Shown here: positions 56,933 to 64,000 of the stretch, piece after piece
Layout: each line of letters starts with the position of its first letter
Numbering within the stretch: position 1 is the first letter of the stretch
Program-made: the position numbers and the translations under genes
Notes under the pieces: model-generated
Database searches by the model: none
What the model saw: the letters and a program-made list of their open reading frames with translations, nothing else
Told to the model about the DNA's origin: nothing
DNA from: Silene conica
Taxonomy: Eukaryota > Streptophyta > Magnoliopsida > Caryophyllales > Caryophyllaceae
DNA length: 64,000 nt
NCBI GenBank assembly: GCA_029255685.2
Contig: CM055319.2
Span: forward strand, 28,429,568 to 28,493,567
Reading direction: 5' to 3'

Positions 56933-57885
56933 GTTGTACGCAAAAATCGCATTTCCTACAATGTACAAAACTCCTCAAATCGATTCAAGGCTTCTAAAAT
57001 CGCAACATGCAATGTTTGCCCAATATATGAAATCATCAATTACACCAAATGCAACCATTAAACCTCACAAATAAGCCTCAATAAGATTATACTTTGTATC
57101 TGTCGCAAGCATACAAATTTCTGAAATTTAACCACAAGCATGTATAGCATAAACAAGCATATGAAGGTCTTTCTCAAGGATTCCTAGCATGATACTAAGT
57201 CTCATTAACAACAACAACATGAAAAAAATCAGAAACCTTAAACATCTTAAACAAGTAAAGTGCTAATATCACAATAAAGGCCGAGTTTCTCATTATCGTC
57301 ACCTCTTAAGCGTTTATGCTCCTAGCTCCTCTTCAATCTCGACACCAACCACCTTGGGATCTTCTAAACCCTTTCCTACTACCGGAAAAGCGATTATTAT
57401 AAGCTAGAAACGGATTTCTCTAAAAAAAGTCCATTTTCGAAGTGGAACGAAACTGAAATTAAAAGTGATAGATGTCTTGCAAATTTCATAAGGATTCTGA
57501 AAATGTATAAATTACCTTGATTCGGAAACCGGATGATGATTAGAAATGGATTTGAAGATGGAGGTTTAAGGAGGGAGGAAGAACAATGAAGAAGCAGTAA
57601 ACCTTATTTTGTGAAATGAATGTGTCGACATTCATAAAAGACTTGTAGGGTTTTATTGTCCTTTCCGTTTAAATGAAAACGGGTTTGGGTATGTGAACGG
57701 GTTTTATGATACGGACTTAAGCTTGCCAAGTTATATTCGTCTTAAGGACTTAAGGTTCTTAAGACGGATCTCAACGAAATATTTAAAATTATCTTATCAG
57801 TAAATATTAAAGTATTATTTTATGCCGTAAAATAAATTAAAACCCTTAAAATATAATTTACGAAAATACGGGATGTTACATTACT

Positions 57886-58603
57886 TATGTGTGGTATCAT
57901 GAGTTTTAGACATGGTGTTGTATCCGTGTATCAAGGTTAGATAACCATGTTCTCTCTTGTATGTTGATTCTGTGAATTATGCACTGTGAGATGCAAGTCG
58001 TTATAGTTGATAGAGTTTGGATTCATGCATGTTACCTGGATTCACATGATAGCATAGTATGAGTCGGTCTAGAACTCACATGCTAGGTTATATGTTGTAT
58101 TTTGTTGTTTAATCACATGATAGACATATTGGTTGGGTACTTGTGTGCCTAGACTATGTGTTGATCATACACATTTTCTTATGTTGTTCATTTTATATTA
58201 ATATGGCATTTCGTGGCTGGGAGAACTCGGAGTTACTCCCCACTGACTGTGGTATTCGTGTTTGTTTAAAATGCGAATGACAGGTTTGTGAAGCATATGT
58301 TGGGTATATGACGAGCTAGCGAGCGGAAGACAACCTTGGGACCTTTATACGGTTTCCACTTTGTAGAGACTTGATACTTTAGTTATATACTTATTTATTT
58401 TAGGGACATATGTCTCCCTTACCTATTGGTTGTATTTATTTTGGGACTTTGCATGTTTGACACCTTTACTTGGATATCTTTATAACAGGTTCAGGTTTTG
58501 AAAATCCCGTATTTTCCTCCAAATGAACTTATTACAAACATATCCTTGCAGTTTATACTTTGAATTTTATGTTTAGTCTTCCGCTAAATATGAGGGTGTC
58601 ACA
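57886..58603 (+). repeat. LTR 3, right end
   Basis: It begins with the remainder of the 90 bp tandem repeat and ends GAGGGTGTCACA, directly before GTTGGTATCAGAGC. Together with 41922-46695 it would make an LTR of roughly 4.4 kb once insertions are removed. No gene is present. The assignment as one LTR is inferred from its two ends. Confidence 0.5.
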
Positions 58604-58758
58604 GTTGGTATCAGAGCAACCCTGCGACCGTCTGGTGAGCGCCCGTGGTCTGGAGTACCCGGGGCACCAACCAAGCGGGGGAGGATTCCTGGGTTGGCTC
58701 GGCTGCGGTCGGATGCTGCCAGGCGCAACGACGACGTTGCGTTCTTCAAGTGGGGGTG
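58604..58758 (+). other. TRIM-like internal domain
   Basis: It starts with a primer site (TTGGTATCAGAGC) and ends with a polypurine tract (CAAGTGGGGGTG). It is clearly homologous over its length to the 147 bp interior of the TRIM at 44611-44757. The LTR to its left (LTR 3 end) and the LTR to its right (58759) are unrelated, so it is not a normal element but a recombination product. Confidence 0.75.
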
Positions 58759-59103
58759 TGTAATACTCCATTGAACCGAATATGATATTCGGGTGGGGTA
58801 ACCCCTTGAAGAGTTCCTTTGTTAGGCTTATATGACTAGTGCTTGAAGGGATTGAAAGTACTACTCATATCAACAAAGTGCACTTTCTTTTCTGGTTATC
58901 CATGTGAAAGAACTCCAAAGTTAAGCGTGCTTAGCTGAGAGTAGTCTTAGGATGGGTGACCTCTAGCGAAGGTTCCCGGGATGCGCGAGAGTGAGGACAA
59001 AATGCGCTGGAAAGGACTCGTGTTGGTCTGTGGGGGCAGTATAAAGCCTGGCGAGCTACCGTGGCTAACATTTCCGGTCCTAGGTTTGGGTCGGGGTGTT
59101 ACA
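58759..59103 (+). repeat. 5S-bearing (Cassandra-type) LTR, 345 bp
   Basis: It runs from TGTAATACTCCATTG to GGGGTGTTACA. Its length and the 5S domain match Cassandra LTRs. It follows a TRIM-like interior and precedes a primer-site variant (TGGTATTAGAGC) and the gypsy gag start, so it acts as an edge for both. Its last 280 bp equal the ends of LTRs 1 and 2. Confidence 0.8.
58909..58987 (+). other. 5S rRNA-derived domain in the 345 bp LTR
   Basis: AAGTTAAGCGTGCTTAG (58918-58934) and AGGATGGGTGACCTC are conserved; two bases differ from the copies in LTRs 1 and 2. Confidence 0.85.
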
Positions 59104-59331
59104 GTTGGTATTAGAGCATAACTTCTCCCGACGCACGTTGTGTACCCCAATGTAAATAACTTGACCTTCAAATAATGAATTGAGAGTTGGCTAAGGTGCG
59201 TAGAATCAGGATATTATGTTGTAGTCTGTTTGTGATTGCTAGGTGTTAGGTTCTAACAAGTTTGCTTTCCTCTTGACCTGAAGATGGCTCCTCCAAGGAA
59301 TGGCTATAACGTAATTCTACAAGCTCTTAAG
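59104..59331 (+). pseudogene. gag: Leader and first 16 codons of the gypsy gag, copy 3, cut by copia
   Basis: The leader is nearly identical to 36332-36511. The ATG at 59284 begins MAPPRNGYNVILQALK; the frame is then interrupted by the copia LTR at 59332. The rest of this gag must lie beyond the copia, right of the window. The expected target duplication is ttaag (59327-59331). Confidence 0.85.
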
Positions 59332-60290
59332 TGTGGGGAATAAAGCATGTATTCGCCCTAAACTTGCAGGATTATAATGAAAATTACAGTTGTGATTATA
59401 GTCATAAGATAAATAAAAACATGAAAAAGAATACAACCTTGGGTCCTTGCTTGAATAGGCCTAAGAACAGGAATTAAAGTAAATTCCCTCCTATAACTTG
59501 CACCCAAGACTTTGTTTGAGACGATGCCGCGTGTGCTAGAAAGGCTCTCCAATTGCCTTACAATATGGGGAGAGTTATTGAGGTTTTAGATGTGAGATTT
59601 GAGTTTTGGGAGAAGAATGCTCTCAAAACCCTAATTGTGAGAATTGTGATTCAACAGTTACTGACATAAGGAGAAGGACTCTCCTTATGTAGCACTTAGG
59701 GTGGGTCGTCCGAATTAGGGTAAGAGTGGGCTTTCTCCACTCTCTAAAATTATAATTCGCGGGTTTTATTTTTATAAATCGTATACATGTTATCAGATAT
59801 TAATGCAGTCGATATATTAATAATGGTCTGATAAAATTACGATATTGTATAATTACCCAAATTAATATAACTGTTTATATTAATACGCGAATACAATATT
59901 TAATTAAATATAACCGTTTATATTTAATTTACGAATTAATCATGTAATCCGTATTAGCTAAAATTATTTAATCCGTATTAAATAATAATCTCAACATCTT
60001 ATGGACTAATTTAATAGTCAATACCTCTGACTAACTGTTTAGTCGTATCCGGCATAAATGTGACTGTATTTTCATACCTTCACATCTCTCAAACGTGCCC
60101 TATAGGTGTGACGTATAGGGACCAGTTGATCACCGCCATCTGTATGACAATAACGTCAAACTTATCAAGCAAGCCAACCGTTATTGATAAACGTGGATCA
60201 ACTGATAATAATACTGAAGTATGCCCTTGTGATCCTTAAAGAGATTTAATAAGTCATTGTACTTAATTGTCAAGGACACCAGCCCCAACA
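59332..60290 (-). repeat. 3' LTR of the right-hand copia
   Basis: It is 959 bp and begins TGTGGGGAATAAAG and ends AGCCCCAACA on the plus strand. Parts, for example the block reading gaccagttgat then caccgccatctgtatgac, match the LTR at 15535. Confidence 0.85.
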
Positions 60291-60385
60291 ATCTCCCACT
60301 TGTCCGTACAAGGGTATGTGCAATGACGTTATCACACTACATGTGGAGGACACAAGCTCCAACAAACTCCCACTTGTCCGTACAA
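60291..60385 (-). repeat. Duplicated LTR edge and polypurine tract
   Basis: CTCCCACTTGTCCGTACAAG occurs at 60293-60312 and again near 60367-60386. The second copy is preceded by a second LTR-end-like stretch (gaggacacaagctccaaca). The relative at 16492 has only one copy. Confidence 0.8.
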
Positions 60386-61152
60386 GTGTAGGTGCGATAA
60401 CCGATTCTCATATCCTTTTAAAATTTCTCCCACTCAATGTAAGACAATTTGCAAATCCGCATTCGCAAAGGTCGTATCTCACAAGCGATCTGTATCAAGA
60501 GTGGTTTCCCCGACTAGAGAGTAACTTAACTGATAAAACGAATCTGTATTCGAGCATGGCCATGCATTTCAGTTACTACTCCTCGAGTGGCCCTGAGAAA
60601 TGATAAAATCCTGATAAGGGTTTGGATATTTCCCTCAACTCGAATCCTGCCGATATCGCGCAGCATGAAATAACCCAGAAAAAATCCTCTTGGCCCCTGT
60701 TACGATGACCGTGGGAAAGAAACCAAAGTTACCCAAAATCTGCCTTAATCTCAAGAGACAGTTGAAAGTAAAAAGACTCGACTCTAAGGAACACTATGGA
60801 GGTCCTATCCACGACCTGGCACCCAATGTTATAAAACATTTAGGACTCCATAACGTTGTCACGGGGTGTCCTACGAGATATCCGTATAACTCACCTTTGT
60901 GATTGGTCAGTCATCCGCGTGACTTATGGCTCGTTGAACCCACCATCAACCAACGTCACAAAATGATTACCTGAGTTATCAGCTCAAGTGGGTAATCAAG
61001 GACTAAAACGATGTAATGTTATTCAGTTCACTTTGTGGTGTTCAAAATTGGCGTACAATTCCACATGAAAAACAAAACATTATATATCATAACAATGAGG
61101 TTGAATAGAGTACACGAGAAAATGAATTATTACATGAATTCATAAAAGAGTA
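60386..61152 (-). other. 3' untranslated region of the right-hand copia
   Basis: No ORF; it aligns with 16506-17273 of the decayed copia. Confidence 0.65.
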
Positions 61153-61284
61153 CTACAACTTAGGAACACATCTAATTCCCATGGAATGAATGTGCCCTTC
61201 ATGCTTATCACGTGGTAATGCTTTAGTGAGAGGATCAGCTATGTTGTCATCCGTAGCGATCTTATCAATGAAAATCTCCTTTTG

Positions 61285-64000
61285 CTACACGTAATCTCTG
61301 ATTAGATGAGCTTTCCGTTGTACATGCCTAGCCTTGTTGCTAGACTTATGCTCCTTAGCTTGGAAGATGGCACCTTTATTATCACAATAAACGGTGATTG
61401 GGTCATTCGAACTAGGCACTACTGATAGTCCTTGTAAGAATTGACGCATCCATATTGCTTCCTTAGCTGCTTCTGAGGCGGCATAGTACTCGGACTCAGT
61501 CGTAGAATCTGCTGTAACACTCTGTTTAGAACTTTTCCAGCTGACAACAGCGCCATTAAGAGTAAAAACGAATCCAGACTGAGATTTCGAGTCGTCTCGA
61601 TCCGTTTGGAAGCTAGCATCTGCGTAACCCGTGGCGCAGAGCGTTGAGTCGCCTCCATAAGTCAATCCCCAATCTTTAGTCCTTTGTAGGTACTTAAGAA
61701 TGTTTTTCACGGCCATCCAGTGTTGTTCACCTGGATGAGCTTGGAATCGACTGGTCATACTCAATGCATATGCAACGTCTGGACGTGTGCATATCATGGC
61801 ATGCATGATCGATCCTATTGCCGAAGCATAAGGAATCCGACTCATGCGCTCTTTCTCTTCCAATGTCTTAGCTTCTTGAGACTTGCTCAAGTGAAGCCCA
61901 GTAGTCATAGGAAGGAACCCTTTCTTGGAGTTCGTCATGCTGAATCTCTCTAGAATCTTATCTATGTAAGACTCCTGACTGAGAGACAACATCCGTCGTG
62001 ATCTATCCCAATAGATACGGATGCCCAAAATTCTTTGTGCCTCTCCCAGATCTTTCATCTGGAAATGGTTTTTCAACCATGCTTTAACCGAAGAAAGGAG
62101 AGGTATGTCATTCCCAATCAAGAGTATGTCATCGACATACAGTACTAGGAAGACAATCTTGCTCCCAGTCGACTTGATATAGAGACATGGTTCCTCGACT
62201 GATCGAACGAATCCATTCTCTTTTATCACTTGGTCGAAGCGATGATTCCAACTCCGCGATGCTTGCTTAAGTCCATAGATGGAACGCTTAAGCTTGCAAA
62301 CCTTCTTAGGATGTTCTGGATCAATAAAACCCTCGGGTTGTACCATGTACAACTCTTCCTCCAAATAACCGTTTAAGAAGGCGGTTTTAACGTCCATTTG
62401 CCATATTTCATAGTCATGAAATGCGGCTATCGCTAAGATAATCCGAATGGAACGTAGCATGACTACGGGTGCAAAAATCTCATCGTAGTGCAAGCCTGGC
62501 ACTTGGGTGAAACCTTTAGCAACTAGTCTTGCCTTATGGATAGCTTGTTTACCTTCCACGGCATGCTTTATTTTGTAAAGCCATTTGCATTGAAGGGGAC
62601 GTACCTTTGCAGGTAGGTCCACAAGATCCCACACGTTGTTCTCATACATGGAGTCCATCTCGGATTGCATGGCTTCTAGCCATAGCTTTGAGTCAGAACT
62701 GGTCATGGCACCTTTATAGGTTGTGGGTTCATTACCCTCTAGGAGTAAGACGTCATCCATATCATGTTCCTCGACCATACCAATGTATCTGTCCGGAGAA
62801 ATGGAGACTCCTCCCGACCTCCTAGGTTCCTCAGCAATATCTACCGCAGCCTCGGTTGAAGGAACTGTTTCCTCCAATGGTTGCTCGGTAGTTGGTTCTT
62901 GAACCTCCGATAAATCGAAGGTTCTATTACTCGACTTGTTCTCGAGAAATTCTTTCTCTAAGAACGTCGCACTAGCCGCAACAACAACACGTTGTTCGGT
63001 TGGCGAGTAGAAGTAATGACCAAACGTTCCCTTTGGATAGCCTATAAAGTATGTCTTGACCGATCGCGGGCCGAGCTTATCCTCGTGTCTCCACTTGACA
63101 TAAGCCTCGCAGCCCCAAACCCGAATAAAGGACAAGTTAGGGACCGTTCCCTTCCATAATTCGAATGGAGTCTTGTCAACAGCTTTAGACGGACTTCGGT
63201 TAAGTATTAGAGCGGCCGACAAAAGAGCATAGCCCCACAATGAATCAGGCACAACGGTGTGACTCATCATGGATCGAACCATATCGAGTAGAGTTCGATT
63301 TCTCCGTTCGGACACACCATTTAATTGTGGTGTTCCAGGTGGAGTTAACTGTAGCACGATGCCACAGTCTTTAAGGTGTTGATCAAACTCGTGTGAAAGA
63401 TACTCACCACCACGGTCAGAACTTAGTGCTTTAATCTTTCTACCCAGCTGGGTCTGTACTCGATTCTGGTATTCTTTGAACTTGTCAAAGGATTCACTTT
63501 TATGATTCATTAAGTAGACATAGCCATATCTACTCAAATCATCCGTGAAAGTGATGAAATACCTATAGCCTTCTCGTGCGTTGATCGACATAGGGCCACA
63601 TACGTCCGTATGTATGAGTCCTAATAGCTCGGCAGCGCGCATTCCAACACCTTTGAAGGAAATACGAGTCATCTTACCGATGAGACATGATTCACACGTG
63701 CCATATGATTCGAAATCAAAGGCCGAGATAGCTCCATTCTGTATGAGCTGTTTTACGCGTTTCTCATTTATGTGTCCCATACGACAATGCCATAGATAAG
63801 TTTGATCTTTGTCACCTACCTTTAATTTCTTATTATTCACATGTAATATTTCAGTGGTTTGATCTAAAACATAAATTCCATTCATGGAAACTGCCTTGCC
63901 ATAAATCATATTGTGTAAGGAGAAAATATAGCTATTATTCTCTATTACAAATGAAAAACCGAGTTTGTAAAGCGCAGAAACTGAAATAATGTTTTTGGAC
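61285..64000 (-). CDS. pol: Copia pol polyprotein, 5' end outside the window
   Basis: The minus-strand frame is open from the right edge to a TAG at 61285, over 900 codons. The order is the end of the protease region, the pre-integrase zinc motif (LWHCRMGHINEKRV...CESCL), and an integrase core with HTDVCGPM, TFTDDLSRYGYV and SDRGGEYLSHEF (D, D, E all present). Next comes reverse transcriptase with AFLNGYLEEELYM and an intact YVDDILLIGND, then RNase H with GYADASFQTDRDD, TESEYYAASEA and YCDNKGA. The TAG follows RDYV; beyond it the same frame keeps the conserved tail DKIATDDNIADPLTKALP to a normal stop at 61153-61155. One substitution (GAG to TAG) thus removes about 43 residues. Confidence 0.9.
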   Translation of the reverse strand, partial: SKNIISVSALYKLGFSFVIENNSYIFSLHNMIYGKAVSMNGIYVLDQTTEILHVNNKKLKVGDKDQTYLWHCRMGHINEKRVKQLIQNGAISAFDFESYGTCESCLIGKMTRISFKGVGMRAAELLGLIHTDVCGPMSINAREGYRYFITFTDDLSRYGYVYLMNHKSESFDKFKEYQNRVQTQLGRKIKALSSDRGGEYLSHEFDQHLKDCGIVLQLTPPGTPQLNGVSERRNRTLLDMVRSMMSHTVVPDSLWGYALLSAALILNRSPSKAVDKTPFELWKGTVPNLSFIRVWGCEAYVKWRHEDKLGPRSVKTYFIGYPKGTFGHYFYSPTEQRVVVAASATFLEKEFLENKSSNRTFDLSEVQEPTTEQPLEETVPSTEAAVDIAEEPRRSGGVSISPDRYIGMVEEHDMDDVLLLEGNEPTTYKGAMTSSDSKLWLEAMQSEMDSMYENNVWDLVDLPAKVRPLQCKWLYKIKHAVEGKQAIHKARLVAKGFTQVPGLHYDEIFAPVVMLRSIRIILAIAAFHDYEIWQMDVKTAFLNGYLEEELYMVQPEGFIDPEHPKKVCKLKRSIYGLKQASRSWNHRFDQVIKENGFVRSVEEPCLYIKSTGSKIVFLVLYVDDILLIGNDIPLLSSVKAWLKNHFQMKDLGEAQRILGIRIYWDRSRRMLSLSQESYIDKILERFSMTNSKKGFLPMTTGLHLSKSQEAKTLEEKERMSRIPYASAIGSIMHAMICTRPDVAYALSMTSRFQAHPGEQHWMAVKNILKYLQRTKDWGLTYGGDSTLCATGYADASFQTDRDDSKSQSGFVFTLNGAVVSWKSSKQSVTADSTTESEYYAASEAAKEAIWMRQFLQGLSVVPSSNDPITVYCDNKGAIFQAKEHKSSNKARHVQRKAHLIRDYV

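Larger units (their letters stand above)
46701..57880 (-). mobile_element. Gag-only Ty3/gypsy retrotransposon, 11.2 kb with internal insertions
   Basis: The LTRs are 46701-49928 and 53334-57880, with the perfect target duplication ttact (46696-46700, 57881-57885). On the minus strand the order is 5' LTR (right), iMet primer site, gag, about 2 kb without coding, polypurine tract, 3' LTR (left). After subtracting a SINE from the left LTR and a solo LTR from the right LTR, both are about 2.96 kb. There is no pol. It is inserted in a tandem repeat inside LTR 3. Confidence 0.95.
53334..57880 (-). repeat. 5' LTR of the gag-only gypsy, with a nested solo LTR
   Basis: It is the same as 46701-49928 apart from scattered substitutions. 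It lacks the SINE and is split by the solo LTR at 53682-55259. The hairpin arrays recur at 55640-56250 and 56531-56932. Confidence 0.95.
59332..64000 (-). mobile_element. Ty1/copia retrotransposon, nearly intact, running off the right edge
   Basis: On the minus strand the 3' LTR (59332-60290), polypurine tracts, 3' region and most of pol are inside the window. The rest of pol, gag and the 5' LTR lie to the right. It is a close relative of the decayed copia at 15535-24746 but with a single long open pol frame. It is inserted in gag copy 3. Confidence 0.9.

Noticed and set aside
61285..64000. A host enzyme gene, because the frame is long and open
   Set aside because: The domain order and motifs are copia pol, and it lies between a copia LTR/polypurine tract and the window edge.

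Overview
The window is plant nuclear DNA made almost entirely of nested LTR retrotransposons. I see no host gene. Signs of a flowering plant with a large, repeat-rich genome are Athila-type Ty3/gypsy sequences with a tRNA-Asp primer site, Ty1/copia and gypsy elements primed by initiator tRNA-Met, a TRIM, a tRNA-derived SINE, a Mutator-like MITE and LTRs carrying a 5S rRNA-derived domain (the Cassandra hallmark). The species cannot be named from the sequence.

Left half (1-34525): three related minus-strand Athila-like segments. Segment A (92-14434) has its 5' LTR at 12847-14434, a tRNA-Asp primer site at 12824-12841 and a small gag-like ORF. That ORF is split by a 2.7 kb solo LTR (764-3501, target duplication tcatc) and by a young, structurally complete copia element carrying only gag (4318-12679, duplication agtca). 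Segment B (14435-28247) has gag and protease but no polymerase. It is interrupted by a decayed full-length copia (15535-24746, duplication ataaa), which itself carries a 550 bp MITE with a 9 bp target duplication. Segment C (28248-34525) has a 3' LTR, an Athila-type extra ORF and an integrase cut at its N-terminal side.

Right half (34526-64000): two near-identical 3.7 kb direct units, each a chimeric LTR ending in a 5S rRNA-like domain plus a broken gypsy gag, followed by a third LTR that lacks the 5S end. That third LTR is interrupted by a 553 bp TRIM, a TIR element between AT repeats, and an 11.2 kb gag-only gypsy element (46701-57880). The gypsy element's LTRs hold a SINE, a solo LTR of another family, and two kinds of hairpin array. 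At 58604-59331 a TRIM-like internal domain, a 345 bp 5S-bearing LTR and the start of the same gag follow one another. A copia element with a nearly intact pol (59332 to the right edge) is inserted in that gag.

How the parts relate: the copia elements with pol (15535 and 59332) share LTR ends, primer site and polypurine tract type with the gag-only copia at 4318, so they look like helper and dependent forms. Three separate lineages keep gag but lack pol. The most unusual features are the 5S-bearing LTRs joined to a gypsy gag, arrays of hairpins whose stems differ between units but stay complementary, and paired GTCGAC palindromes at a constant spacing of about 21 bp throughout the Athila-like family.
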